In this document: piece after piece, positions 24,262 to 33,230 of the stretch
Numbering within the stretch: the stretch's first letter is position 1
Layout: every line of letters begins with the position of its first letter
NCBI GenBank assembly: GCA_900768435.1
Contig: CAAGCW010000026.1
Span: 148,630 to 212,629 of the forward strand
Source of the DNA: an uncultured Collinsella sp.
GTDB taxonomy: Bacteria > Actinomycetota > Coriobacteriia > Coriobacteriales > Coriobacteriaceae
Length of the DNA stretch: 64,000 bases
Direction: 5' to 3'
Program-made: the position numbers and the translations under genes
The notes under the pieces: generated by a model
What the model was told of the DNA's origin: nothing
The model's database searches: none
The model's input: only the letters and a program-made list of their open reading frames with translations

Positions 24262-24634
24262 GCAGCTTTCCCAAGCACCGCACCTTGCCGTTCAAACCGT
24301 CGCTCGCGTACCAAAGTACGCGTCGCTCCTCTTTCGCGGCAATTTGCAGCACTTGGAAAACCCGTCCATGCTAGGACGGGTCACAAACAAAGGTTGAGTA
24401 TCAACCACGTTATTTAGATAAAGCGAGATGCATGCAAGTCGCAGGCATCTCGCTTGTCGTATTTGCTATCATCATGCGAGTTAACGATGTGGCGGGGCGT
24501 TCTTACCTTTGCTCGCTGCAAGTTCCGCACGAGCCGAAGAGCACTTAATGTGCTCTTCGTGCGAGCAGGACTGTCCGCAGCAGCGAGTAAAGGTAAGAAC
24601 GCCCCGCCCCAACCCAGCTAACAAAGGAGCTGAT
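24262..24634. other. Hairpin-rich spacer between guaB and leuS
   Basis: No gene. Four stem-loops are visible: an imperfect ~95-base palindrome at 24266-24360 centred on CGCGTAC-CAAA-GTACGCG (24305-24322); ACCCGTCC-ATGCTA-GGACGGGT (24360-24381); an 11-bp stem AAGCGAGATGC / GCATCTCGCTT (24421-24455); and the very large structure at 24491-24608. No T-box consensus is present. Confidence 0.7.
24491..24608. repeat. Very large stem-loop upstream of leuS
   Basis: The outer arms, 24491-24519 and 24580-24608, pair over 29 bp with a single G-U (left GGCGGGGCGTTCTTACC...). An inner perfect 10-bp hairpin CGAAGAGCAC-TTAAT-GTGCTCTTCG tops it at 24535-24558. The structure ends 14 bases before the leuS ribosome site (24623-24629). 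It could be a cruciform, a mobile repeat or a leader RNA structure. Confidence 0.75.
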
Positions 24635-27211
24635 ATGTGCGATTGCACAGATCATAAGGATGAGATCCCTGCCTACGATGCGCAGGCCATTGAGTCCAAG
24701 TGGATGAAGGCCTGGGAGGACTCCAACCTCTTTGCCGTCGACACCGACGACAGCAAGCCCAAGAAGTACGTGCTCGAGATGTTCCCGTATCCGTCGGGCG
24801 ACCTGCACATGGGCCACGCGCGCAACTATACTATCGGCGATGCCATGGCCCGTCAGGCCCGCATGCGCGGCTACGACGTGCTGCATCCCATCGGCTTTGA
24901 CGCCTTTGGCCTGCCCGCCGAGAACGCCGCCATCAAGCACAATACGCAGGCTGCCGCCTGGACGTATAAGAACATGGACCAGGCACTCGCCACGATGAAG
25001 CGCATGGGTTTCTCCTACGATCTGGATCGCATGGTCAAGACCTGCAGCCCCGACTACTACCGTTGGGGTCAGTGGATCTTTGAGAAGCTGTGGGAAAAGG
25101 GTCTGGTCTACCGCAAGAAGAACCCTGTCAACTGGTGCCCCACCTGCAAGACTGTTCTGGCTAACGAGCAGGTCACCGAGGGTAAGTGCTGGCGCTGCGG
25201 CACCGAGCCCGAGAAGCGCGACCTTGAGCAGTGGTACTTCAAGATCACCGAGTACTCCCAGGAGCTGCTCGACGATCTGGAGAAGCTCCCCGGCTGGCCC
25301 GAGCGCGTCAAGCAGATGCAGGCCAACTGGATCGGTCGCTCCGAGGGCGCCGAGGTCGACTTTACCCTGTGCGACCAGGATGGCGAGCCCATCGAGGGCG
25401 ATGAGGGCAAGATCACCGTCTTCACCACGCGTGCCGACACCCTTTTTGGCGTCTCCTTCTTTGTTCTGGCTCCCGAGTACGCCGGCCTGCATGAGCTCGT
25501 CGAGGGCACGGAGTACGAGGAGGCCGTGACCAAGATCGTCGAGGACTCCAAGCACATCTCTGCCGTCGAGCGTGCCCAGGGCACCCTCGAGAAGCACGGT
25601 GCCTTTACCGGCCGCTATGTGGTAAACCCCGTCAACGGCGAGAAGGTTCCCGTGTGGGTTGCCGACTACGTCGTTGCCGACTACGGCACCGGTGCCGTCA
25701 TGGCCGTTCCCTGCGGTGACCAGCGCGACTTTGAATTCGCCCGCAAGTACGACCTGCCGATCGTGCCGATCATCCTGGACGACGATGACCGCGCTGCCGT
25801 CGAGGCCAACGGTGAGACCATCGATACCTTCCATGCCGAGACCGTCGACTGGGATTGCGCCCACGCTGCCGAGGGCACGCTCGTCCAGTCCGGCAAGTAC
25901 ACCGGTATGCGCGGTGGCAAGCACTCCGAGGGCGAGGCTGCGATCGTGGCCGACCTCGAGGCCATGGGCTGCGGTCGTCGTAAGGTCGAGTTCCGTCTGC
26001 GCGACTGGCTTATTTCCCGTCAGCGCTATTGGGGCAACCCCATCCCGGCCATCCACTGCGAGCACTGCGGCATCGTGCCCGTGCCCGAGGATCAGCTGCC
26101 GGTGACGCTGCCCGAGAACCTGGACCTGGGTGCCGGCGAGACCCTCGCCGAGTGCAAGGAGTTCTACGAGACTACCTGCCCGGTCTGCGGCCGCCCGGCC
26201 AAGCGCGAGACCGATACCATGGACACCTTTACCTGCTCCAGCTGGTATTACCTGCGCTATACCGATCCGCACAACACCGAGCTGCCCTTCTCCCGCGAGG
26301 CTGCCGACCGTTGGATGCCCGTCGATAACTACATCGGCGGCATCGAGCACGCCATTCTGCACCTGCTCTACAGCCGCTTCTTTACCAAGGCACTGCGCGA
26401 CCTGGGCCTGCTGAGTGTGGACGAGCCCTTCACCAACCTGCTGTGCCAGGGCATGGTCAAGGACGAGAACGGCGACACCATGTCCAAGTCTAAGGGCAAC
26501 GTCGTGCCCCCGAGCTCGGTCATTGAGCCCTACGGCGCCGACACCATGCGTCTGGCGATCCTGTTTATCGCCCCGCCCGAGAAGGACTTCGACTGGGATC
26601 CCAAGGCCGTCGAGGGCGCCAACCGCTTCATCAAGCGCGCCTGGCGTATCGTTTGGCAGCTCGTCCAGTCCGGCGACGCCAACGTGGCCTTCGATAAGTC
26701 CGCGCTCGACGAGGTCGCGATGAAGCTCTATCGCGAGCGTCACCGCACCATCGCCAAGTGCACCGAGGACTTCGATCGCGGCCAGTTCAACACCGCCATC
26801 TCGGCCGTCATGGAGCTCGTCAACGCGGCGAGCGCCTACCTCAACGCCACCGAGGGTGCCGCCCGCGACAAGGCGCTGTGCTACGGCGTGGCTAAGGATA
26901 TCGTGAGCGTCCTTGCCCCCATCTGCCCGTTCTGGGCCGACGAGCTGTGGCACGAGGCGCTCGGCTGCGAGGGCAATGCCTACACCGCCGCCTGGCCCGA
27001 GTTCGACCTGGCCGAGTCCGTTGAGGACACGGTGCAGATCGTGGTCCAGGTGCTTGGTAAGGTCCGCGGCCGCGTCGAGGTGGCCCGCAATGCCTCCAAT
27101 GAGGATATGCAGGCTGCCGCCGAGGCCGCCGTCGCCAAGTGGCTCGAGGGTAAGACGGTCGTCAAGGCCATCTGCGTGCCCGGCAAGCTGGTCAACCTGG
27201 TGGTCAAGTAA
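24635..27211 (+). CDS. leuS: Leucyl-tRNA synthetase
   Basis: 858 aa. The ATG at 24635 is chosen because AAAGGAG (24623-24629) is correctly spaced; the frame stays open upstream through the large hairpin, but without a start signal. Class Ia synthetase: HIGH motif as HMGH in YPSGDLHMGHARNYTIGD (~50-60), a zinc-type CPTCKTVLANEQ and CWRCG near 170-190, a CP1 editing domain (~230-430, with TLFGVSFFVLAPEY), and KMSKS as DTMSKSKGN. C-terminal anticodon-binding and tail domains are complete. Single gene between the hairpin region and a strong terminator. Confidence 0.97.
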   Translation: MCDCTDHKDEIPAYDAQAIESKWMKAWEDSNLFAVDTDDSKPKKYVLEMFPYPSGDLHMGHARNYTIGDAMARQARMRGYDVLHPIGFDAFGLPAENAAIKHNTQAAAWTYKNMDQALATMKRMGFSYDLDRMVKTCSPDYYRWGQWIFEKLWEKGLVYRKKNPVNWCPTCKTVLANEQVTEGKCWRCGTEPEKRDLEQWYFKITEYSQELLDDLEKLPGWPERVKQMQANWIGRSEGAEVDFTLCDQDGEPIEGDEGKITVFTTRADTLFGVSFFVLAPEYAGLHELVEGTEYEEAVTKIVEDSKHISAVERAQGTLEKHGAFTGRYVVNPVNGEKVPVWVADYVVADYGTGAVMAVPCGDQRDFEFARKYDLPIVPIILDDDDRAAVEANGETIDTFHAETVDWDCAHAAEGTLVQSGKYTGMRGGKHSEGEAAIVADLEAMGCGRRKVEFRLRDWLISRQRYWGNPIPAIHCEHCGIVPVPEDQLPVTLPENLDLGAGETLAECKEFYETTCPVCGRPAKRETDTMDTFTCSSWYYLRYTDPHNTELPFSREAADRWMPVDNYIGGIEHAILHLLYSRFFTKALRDLGLLSVDEPFTNLLCQGMVKDENGDTMSKSKGNVVPPSSVIEPYGADTMRLAILFIAPPEKDFDWDPKAVEGANRFIKRAWRIVWQLVQSGDANVAFDKSALDEVAMKLYRERHRTIAKCTEDFDRGQFNTAISAVMELVNAASAYLNATEGAARDKALCYGVAKDIVSVLAPICPFWADELWHEALGCEGNAYTAAWPEFDLAESVEDTVQIVVQVLGKVRGRVEVARNASNEDMQAAAEAAVAKWLEGKTVVKAICVPGKLVNLVVK

Positions 27212-27240
27212 GCACTGCGCGCTTAACTGACGCATAAAAG

Positions 27241-27276
27241 ACGAGGGGCGATCCGGTTGGGTCGTCCCTCGTTTTG
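27241..27276 (+). terminator. Rho-independent terminator of leuS
   Basis: A 14-bp stem (ACGAGGGGCGATCC / GGGTCGTCCCTCGT, two G-U pairs), loop GGTT, followed by TTTTGTGTT. Confidence 0.9.
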
Positions 27277-27315
27277 TGTTGTATGACCTGCTTGGTCAGT
27301 GCGTCGCACCGTCTT

Positions 27316-27888
27316 CTACGGGATGTGTACCAGGTCCCTAAAGTAAACGTTGCCCGTTTGCTCCTCGAACATCCAGATGTTGAGGTAGATGTCGTTGAGG
27401 TCGTTGTTCACATCAAAGTCCGGGTCGTCGAAGGTGCCTACAAAGGTGAGCATGGCGCGCGTTTCCTCGCCTGCTGCGACCTGCTGGCGCATGCGCACAT
27501 CGCGGACCACGCCGTTGACGTAGGCATAGGAGTCCACATCGCCAAACATCATGTCGACACCGGTGTTGTTGGTCACCGTAAAGATGAGCGCAGCGTCGCC
27601 GTAGCCGTCGGTGTCCTTGCCCACGCAGGTAACATGGACGTTCTCGTCTGCCTCAAGGTCGATGGGGAACTGTTCTTGGGGGTCGGGACCTAAGCCCTGG
27701 GGATTGTCGATGTCTTCGTCTATTTTGTCGAAGCTCTCCGATGGCGTCGTTTTCTCGATGGCTTTGGTGCTGCCACGATCCGGTTCGCATGTTCCGGTTT
27801 TGCCATCGATGTTGTTGCAGCCCGTCAGAGCGAACGAGCAGGCAGCGACGACGAGCGCGGTCGCGCAGAGGCTGCTTAGGCGTTCCAT
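27316..27888 (-). CDS. Putative lipoprotein with immunoglobulin-like domain
   Basis: 190 aa, AAGGAGGATCC directly before the ATG. Signal peptide with lipobox ALTGC (Cys24), an acidic linker (~25-75), then a beta-rich domain: VHVTCVGKDTDGYGDAALIF, TVTNNTGVDMMFGDVDSYAY, VRMRQQVAAGEETRAMLTF, DVNNDLNDIYLNIWMFEE. The pattern (ligand-free beta sandwich comparing induced and neutral residues) resembles DUF4352/FxLYD-type extracytoplasmic domains. Convergent with leuS. Function unknown; surface-anchored. Confidence 0.65.
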   Translation of the reverse strand: MERLSSLCATALVVAACSFALTGCNNIDGKTGTCEPDRGSTKAIEKTTPSESFDKIDEDIDNPQGLGPDPQEQFPIDLEADENVHVTCVGKDTDGYGDAALIFTVTNNTGVDMMFGDVDSYAYVNGVVRDVRMRQQVAAGEETRAMLTFVGTFDDPDFDVNNDLNDIYLNIWMFEEQTGNVYFRDLVHIP

Positions 27889-28151
27889 GGATCCTCCTTG
27901 CCGTAGAGATGCTGGAAGGTTGTGCGGTCAATGCGTGCGGCAGGCTTTCTCGCTACAGAATGCTTCTAGGCTCTAGTCTGGCCGATGTGCGCCCAGGGAT
28001 GGAATGCCCATAGGGCCCGATTCGGTCGGCACTCTGGGACGCATGGCCCGTTTTGGGACTGTTGAGGGCGCGCCGCATGGGGTTCCTCGGTCAATTGTCC
28101 TATTCTTGTGGAGAACCTGTGCGCACGCTGACCTGCAGATTCGTGCTGTGC
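27889..28151. other. Intergenic region, no gene seen
   Basis: Lies between the divergently transcribed lipoprotein and the rimP operon promoter. No open frame with a ribosome site and no clear hairpin; presumably holds the lipoprotein promoter on the minus strand. Confidence 0.4.
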
Positions 28152-28180
28152 TTGCACGTTTCCGCAGCTATTGGTATAGT
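28152..28180 (+). promoter_or_regulatory. Sigma-A promoter of the rimP-nusA-infB operon
   Basis: TTGCAC (28152-28157), 17-base spacer, TATAGT (28175-28180). Near-consensus spacing and hexamers, 79 bases before the rimP start. Confidence 0.75.
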
Positions 28181-28205
28181 TTGCTTGCAAATGAAGTTGT
28201 AATTG

Positions 28206-28238
28206 AAAGAAGTGGGGTTTCGGCCCCGCTTCTTTTTT
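28206..28238 (+). terminator. Leader attenuator/terminator before rimP
   Basis: A 12-bp stem (AAAGAAGTGGGG / CCCCGCTTCTTT, one G-U), loop TTTCGG, then a run of T. It lies between the promoter at 28152-28180 and the rimP ribosome site (28247), so every transcript must pass it. This fits attenuation, plausibly autoregulation by NusA encoded downstream. Confidence 0.75.
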
Positions 28239-28258
28239 GTATGGATGGAGGTGCCGCA

Positions 28259-28753
28259 ATGGTCAAGACCAAGACCGAGCAGGCGATCATTGACGCGCTC
28301 GAGGCCGTCGCCCCCCAGCACGATGTCGACATCGTCGACGTCGAGCTCGTGGGCGCCACCAAGGCCCCCTGCGTGCGCGTGCGTATCGAGGGTGCCGAGG
28401 GTCAGAGCCTGTCTCTCAACGACGTCACGGCCAACACCAAGTGGGTCGGCGATGTGATTGAGGAACTCGATCCTATCTCTTCGAGCTATACGCTTGAGGT
28501 GTCGAGCCCGGGCATGGCGCGCCCGCTGCGCCGCCCGTGCGACTTTGCCCGCTTTGTTGGCGAGAACTGTGAGCTCACCTCCACCGCTACCGAGGGCCGT
28601 CGCAAGTACGCCGGCAAGATTGCCGCTGCGACCGAGACCGACGTGACCCTCGAGCTCGAGGACGGCGAGTCCGTCACCCTCGATTTCTCTGATGTTAAAA
28701 AGTGCAAGTTGAAGCCCACCTACGACTTCAAGCCCGCGAAGGAAGGAAAGTAA
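28259..28753 (+). CDS. rimP: Ribosome maturation factor RimP
   Basis: 164 aa; GGAGGTG lies 5 bases before the ATG at 28259. Small-subunit assembly factor. Two-domain plan seen: N-terminal DVDIVDVELVGATKAPCVRV and DPISSSYTLEVSSPGMARPL (the family's ExSSPGxxRPL), then an SH3-like C-terminal domain (KYAGKIAAATETDVTLELED). One base separates it from nusA, the usual partner. Confidence 0.93.
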   Translation: MVKTKTEQAIIDALEAVAPQHDVDIVDVELVGATKAPCVRVRIEGAEGQSLSLNDVTANTKWVGDVIEELDPISSSYTLEVSSPGMARPLRRPCDFARFVGENCELTSTATEGRRKYAGKIAAATETDVTLELEDGESVTLDFSDVKKCKLKPTYDFKPAKEGK

Positions 28754-28754
28754 G

Positions 28755-30002
28755 ATGGCAGCATCCGACATGATGTCCGCCCTGATGGAGCTTTGCCAGG
28801 AGAAGCACATCGACCAGCTCTACCTGATCGACCGCCTGGAGCAGTCGCTCGCCAAGAGCTATGCCGAGATCCTGCATCTTGAGTGGGGCGCCAAGGTGAC
28901 CATCGACCGCACCACCGGCAAGATCTACGTCTACCGCCTGGAGCCGATCGACGATTCCATGGACGAGGAGGGCAACTTCACCGAGTTTGAGGAGATCGAC
29001 GTCACCCCCAAGAACACGAGCCGCATTGCTGCCCAGCACGCCAAGGCCGAGATCAACGCCATCGTGCGTAACTCCGCCCGCGAGCAGATCTACGAGGAGT
29101 TCTCCGGCCGCATCGGTGACCTCATCAGCGGTACCGTGCTGCAGTCCACGCCCGACTTCACGATCGTCAAGATTCGTGAAGGCGTCGAGGCCGAGTTGCC
29201 GCACTTCGATCAGCGCCGTTACGAGAACGAGCGCAACGAGCGTCCGATGGGCGAGCGCTACCTGCACAACCAGCATATCAAGGCCGTGATCATCGACGTT
29301 CGCGACCCCAACTCCAACCTGCAGCCGGTTCGTGGCGAGCACAGCCGTCCGCCGATTGTCATCTCCCGTACCCACCCCGAGCTCATGCGTCGTCTGTTTG
29401 AGCAGGAGGTGCCCGAGATCTATGAGGGCACCGTCCAGATCAAGTCGATCGCCCGCGAGCCTGGCCAGCGTTCCAAGGTTGCCGTCCACTCGCTCGACGA
29501 CCGTCTGGATCCCGTGGGTGCCTGCGTCGGCCCCAAGGGCAGCCGTGTTCGCGCTGTCGTGGGCGAGCTCCGTGGCGAGCGCGTCGACGTCATCCTGTGG
29601 GATGCCGATCCTGCCGTCTACGTCGCCAACGCCCTTTCGCCCGCTAAGGTCACCCGCGTTCTCATCGACGAGGAGAAGGCCTACGCCGGCGTCATCGTGC
29701 CCGACGACCAGCTGTCCCTCGCCATCGGCAAGGAAGGCCAGAACGCCCGCCTCGCTGCGCGCCTGACCGGCTGGCACATCGACATCAAGTCCGAGACGCT
29801 TGCCGCCGATATCCTCAAGAACGTTCCCGTTCACGAGGAGCCCACCGCCGACCTGATCGGTGACGAGGAGGACGAGGACGTCCGTCGCTGCGAGTACGTG
29901 TCCGAGGACGGCATCCAGTGCCGCAACCAGGCTCGTCCCGGCTCCCGTTTCTGCGGTGTCCACGACACCGACGCCTTCGATGATGCGGAGGACCTGATCT
30001 AG
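28755..30002 (+). CDS. nusA: Transcription factor NusA with C-terminal Cys/His tail
   Basis: 415 aa. Order: NusA N-terminal RNA-polymerase-binding domain (~1-130), S1 (~135-200, ISGTVLQSTPDFTIVKIREG), KH1/KH2 (~205-345; VGACVGPKGSRVRAVVGELR, LAIGKEGQNARLAARLTGW). Acts in pausing, termination and antitermination. Unusual: after the KH domains come ~35 residues with C379, C389, C400 and H403 (RCEYVSEDGIQCRNQ, PGSRFCGVH), a compact C3H zinc-binding pattern not part of standard NusA. No acidic AR repeats. The usual ylxR and L7Ae-like genes are missing between nusA and infB. Confidence 0.95.
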   Translation: MAASDMMSALMELCQEKHIDQLYLIDRLEQSLAKSYAEILHLEWGAKVTIDRTTGKIYVYRLEPIDDSMDEEGNFTEFEEIDVTPKNTSRIAAQHAKAEINAIVRNSAREQIYEEFSGRIGDLISGTVLQSTPDFTIVKIREGVEAELPHFDQRRYENERNERPMGERYLHNQHIKAVIIDVRDPNSNLQPVRGEHSRPPIVISRTHPELMRRLFEQEVPEIYEGTVQIKSIAREPGQRSKVAVHSLDDRLDPVGACVGPKGSRVRAVVGELRGERVDVILWDADPAVYVANALSPAKVTRVLIDEEKAYAGVIVPDDQLSLAIGKEGQNARLAARLTGWHIDIKSETLAADILKNVPVHEEPTADLIGDEEDEDVRRCEYVSEDGIQCRNQARPGSRFCGVHDTDAFDDAEDLI

Positions 30003-30093
30003 CGCGCGGTCGCGCCGGGCAGGTCCCGGCGCATCTCCCACGCTCGTTCAGTCTCTAGGCACCCAAGGTGCCAGAAAGGGTAGGTGAAGTCAT

Positions 30094-32808
30094 ATGGCAA
30101 AAGTCCGTGTGTCCACCCTGGCCAAAGAGTTCGGCATGACCTCCAAGGAACTGATGGGTCATCTCGCCGATATGAAGATTCCCGCTAAGTCCGCTTCCTC
30201 CACCTTGGAGGATGCCTATGTCGCCATGGTCCGCAAGCAGCTCGCCTCGGTGATCGAGGCCCGCGCTCAGGAAGTCGAGGCCGCCAAGCAGGCCGAGGAG
30301 CAGGCAGCTGCCGCCGAGGAGGCCGCCCGCGCCGCCGAGGCCGAGCGCGAGCGCATCGCCGCCGAGAAGGCACGCGAGGAGGAGCGCCGCCAGTTTGCCG
30401 CAGCCCAGGCTGCCGAGGAGGCTGCCCGCGCCGAGGCCGAGGCCAAGAAGAAGGCCGAGCAGGAGCGCCTTGCCCGTGAGAAGGAGGAGGCTGCCCGCGA
30501 GGCCCAGCGCCGCGCCGTTCCCGCTTCCGACTCCGGTTCCCGCTTCCGTTCGCTGCTCGACCAGATCGCCGCACAGGAGACCGTGCTCAAGGAGAAGAAG
30601 GACGCCGAGGACAAGGCCAAGGCCGAGCGCGCCGCCGAGCGCGGTAACCGTCGTGGCGGCAACAATGACCGCCGCGGTGGCCGTCGTAACGATCGCAACG
30701 CCTCCGACAACAACTCCGAGCGCAACGCCTCCGAGAGTCGTCCGCACAGCCATCGCACCAACGCCAGCAACAACGTCGCTGCTGGCATGGACTTCCCCAA
30801 CCCCGATAAGCAGGGCAAGGGCAAGAAGCGCAAGGGCGGTCACAACAACGAAGAGGACCACTATAGCCGCATGGCTCGCGAGGCCGAGGAGTACAGCCGC
30901 GAGAAGGTGCTCGAGGAGGCTCGTGCTGCCGTCGAGGAGGCCTCTCGTGAGTCCACCGGTCGCCGCAAGAAGCGCAAGGAGAAGCGCGAGCGCGAGGCTG
31001 CCAAGGCTCAGGAGGAGCGCAAGATAGAGGAGGCGCTGGCCCAGGGCGTGAACCCCGAGGAGCTCGACGCCATCAAGGTCTCCCAGGGCGTTACCGTCCA
31101 GGAGCTCGCTGAGGCCCTCGACGTTCCGGCCAACGACATCATCAAGCGCCTGTTCCTGCTGGGCACGCCGCTCACCATGACACAATCCATGTCCGACGAC
31201 CTCGTCGAGCTCGTTGCCGACGACCTGGGCCGTCAGATCAAGATCATCACCCCCGAGGAGGAGAACACCTTCTCGTTCTACGACGATCCCGCCGACCTTA
31301 AGCCGCGCGCCCCGGTCGTTACCGTCATGGGCCACGTCGACCACGGCAAGACGAGCCTCCTCGACGCTATCCGTCACACCGGCGTCGCTGCCGGCGAGGC
31401 GGGCGGCATCACGCAGGCCATCGGTGCTTCGCAGGTTATGATCAACGACCGCAAGATCACCTTCATCGATACCCCGGGTCACGCCACCTTTACGGCCATG
31501 CGTGCCCGTGGTGCCAAGGTGACCGATATCGTCATTCTAATCGTGGCTGCCGACGACGGCGTCATGCCCCAGACTGTCGAGTCGATCAACCACGCCAAGG
31601 CCGCCGGCGTACCCATCGTCGTCGCCGTCAACAAGATCGATAAGCCGGGTGCCAACCCCGACCGCGTGCGCCAGGAGCTCACCGAGTACGGTGTCATCCC
31701 CGAGGAGTGGGGCGGACAGAACATGTTCGTCAACATCTCGGCGAAGCAGAAGATCGGTATCGACGATCTGCTCGAGACCGTGCTGCTCCAGGCCGATGTA
31801 CTCGAGCTCAAGGCCAACCCGGACACCTTTGCCTCCGGCAACGTCCTTGAGGCCAAGCTCGACAAGGGCCGCGGCTCGGTCGCTACCGTGCTCGTGACCC
31901 GCGGTACCCTGCATGTAGGCGATACACTGGTCGCCGGCCTTACCTACGGTCGCGTCCGCGCCATGCTCGACCCCAAGGGCCGCGCCGTCACCGAGGCCGG
32001 TCCCTCCGACGCCGTCGAGATCCTGGGCCTGCAGTCCGTGCCCAACGCCGGTGACGAGTTCCGCGTGTTCGAGGACGAGCGCGAGGCTCGCGCCCTTGCC
32101 GACGAGCGTTCGCTCAAGGCTCGTATCGAGGAGCAGAGCCGCGTGAAGCACGTCACGCTCGAGAACCTCTTCGAGACCATTGCCGACGCCGAGGTCAAGG
32201 AGCTCAACCTGATCATCAAGGCCGACGTCCAGGGTTCCATCGAGGCCCTTCAGGACTCGCTCGACAAGATGGATCAGTCCGAGGTTCGTATCAACACGAT
32301 CCACTCCGCCGTTGGCGCCATCAACGAGACCGACGTCGTCCTGGCCGACGCCTCCAACGCCATCATCATCGGCTTTGGCGTCCGTCCCGACGGTAAGGCG
32401 CGCTCCGCCGCCGAGCGCGAGGGCGTCGAGATCCGTTGCTACGACGTCATCTACAAGTGCCTCGAGGAGCTCGACGCTGCCCGTATCGGCATGCTCAAGC
32501 CCACCGAGGTCGAGGTCTCCACGGGTACCGCGACCGTCCTGGACACCTTCAAGGTGCCCAAAGTCGGTATCGCCGCCGGTGTCCGCGTCGAAGAGGGCGA
32601 GATCGCCGCGACCGATTCCGTGCGTCTGGTGCGCGACGGTATCGTGGTCTTCAACGGCAAGATCGCCTCGATGCGCCACTACAAGGACGAGGCCAAGAGC
32701 CTCAAGAGCGGTTCCGAGGGCGGCATTGGTCTGGAGAACTTCCAGGACATCAAGCCCGGCGACCAGATCGAGGGTTACCGCATCGACCAGGTTGCCCGTA
32801 CCGAGTAG
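30094..32808 (+). CDS. infB: Translation initiation factor IF-2
   Basis: 904 aa. Residues 1-55 are the IF2_N helical domain (MAKVRVSTLAKEFGMTSKEL). Residues ~60-310 form a long Ala/Glu/Lys-rich linker with a coiled-coil look. A second IF2_N (VTVQELAEALDVPANDIIKR) precedes the G domain from ~405: GHVDHGKTS (G1), DTPGHATF (G3), NKIDKPG (G4). Domains II-IV follow, ending VARTE. GTPase that places fMet-tRNA on the 30S subunit. Intact. Confidence 0.97.
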   Translation: MAKVRVSTLAKEFGMTSKELMGHLADMKIPAKSASSTLEDAYVAMVRKQLASVIEARAQEVEAAKQAEEQAAAAEEAARAAEAERERIAAEKAREEERRQFAAAQAAEEAARAEAEAKKKAEQERLAREKEEAAREAQRRAVPASDSGSRFRSLLDQIAAQETVLKEKKDAEDKAKAERAAERGNRRGGNNDRRGGRRNDRNASDNNSERNASESRPHSHRTNASNNVAAGMDFPNPDKQGKGKKRKGGHNNEEDHYSRMAREAEEYSREKVLEEARAAVEEASRESTGRRKKRKEKREREAAKAQEERKIEEALAQGVNPEELDAIKVSQGVTVQELAEALDVPANDIIKRLFLLGTPLTMTQSMSDDLVELVADDLGRQIKIITPEEENTFSFYDDPADLKPRAPVVTVMGHVDHGKTSLLDAIRHTGVAAGEAGGITQAIGASQVMINDRKITFIDTPGHATFTAMRARGAKVTDIVILIVAADDGVMPQTVESINHAKAAGVPIVVAVNKIDKPGANPDRVRQELTEYGVIPEEWGGQNMFVNISAKQKIGIDDLLETVLLQADVLELKANPDTFASGNVLEAKLDKGRGSVATVLVTRGTLHVGDTLVAGLTYGRVRAMLDPKGRAVTEAGPSDAVEILGLQSVPNAGDEFRVFEDEREARALADERSLKARIEEQSRVKHVTLENLFETIADAEVKELNLIIKADVQGSIEALQDSLDKMDQSEVRINTIHSAVGAINETDVVLADASNAIIIGFGVRPDGKARSAAEREGVEIRCYDVIYKCLEELDAARIGMLKPTEVEVSTGTATVLDTFKVPKVGIAAGVRVEEGEIAATDSVRLVRDGIVVFNGKIASMRHYKDEAKSLKSGSEGGIGLENFQDIKPGDQIEGYRIDQVARTE

Positions 32809-32819
32809 GGGGTAGCGCT

Positions 32820-33230
32820 ATGAAGCAAACGCAGGCAACCCGCCGTCTGGGCGAGCAGCTTCGCGAGAAGCTTGGTTATATCCTGCTCTTTGAGGTTTCC
32901 GATCCGCGTCTCGACCTGGTTACTTTGACCGCGGTCGAGGTCGCGGTGGACCGTTCGTTCGCGCGCGTGTACGTGTCGTGCGATGCGAGCCGCTACGACG
33001 AGGTCATGGAGGCGCTCGCAAGCGCCAGGGGCCGTATTCGCAGCCTGTTGGCTCGCTCGCTCGATTGGCGTGTCACGCCCGAGCTCGATTTTCGCATCGA
33101 TCGCTCGACCGATGAGGCCGAGCGCATCACGCGTGCGCTGGAAAACGTTCCCGCCACGCTTGCGATCGAAAAGGACGAGGACGGCTATCCGATAGCGGAT
33201 GCCGCCCAGGAGGCAGCTTTAGATGACTAA
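32820..33230 (+). CDS. rbfA: Ribosome-binding factor A
   Basis: 136 aa from the ATG at 32820. KH-type fold: ATRRLGEQLREKLGYILLFE, DPRLDLVTLTAVEVAVDRSF, RVTPELDFRIDRSTDEAERI. 30S maturation and cold-adaptation factor. An acidic tail follows. Overlaps the next gene by 8 bases and follows infB by 11, so one transcript. Confidence 0.93.
   Translation: MKQTQATRRLGEQLREKLGYILLFEVSDPRLDLVTLTAVEVAVDRSFARVYVSCDASRYDEVMEALASARGRIRSLLARSLDWRVTPELDFRIDRSTDEAERITRALENVPATLAIEKDEDGYPIADAAQEAALDD

Noticed and set aside
24400..24634. T-box riboswitch controlling leuS
   Set aside because: No T-box consensus (TGGnACCGCG-like) or specifier loop was seen; only long palindromes.
24509..24634. N-terminal extension of LeuRS through the hairpin (Cys-rich leader)
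   Set aside because: The frame is open but the ribosome site at 24623-24629 fits the ATG at 24635, and LeuRS homology starts there.
24545..27235. An 896-codon open frame on the minus strand, antisense to leuS
   Set aside because: GC-rich codon bias leaves the opposite strand free of stops; the translation is Leu/Gly/Asp/Val-rich with no motif, while the plus strand is clearly LeuRS. The same applies to long minus-strand frames over infB, dnaG, smc, guaB and ffh.
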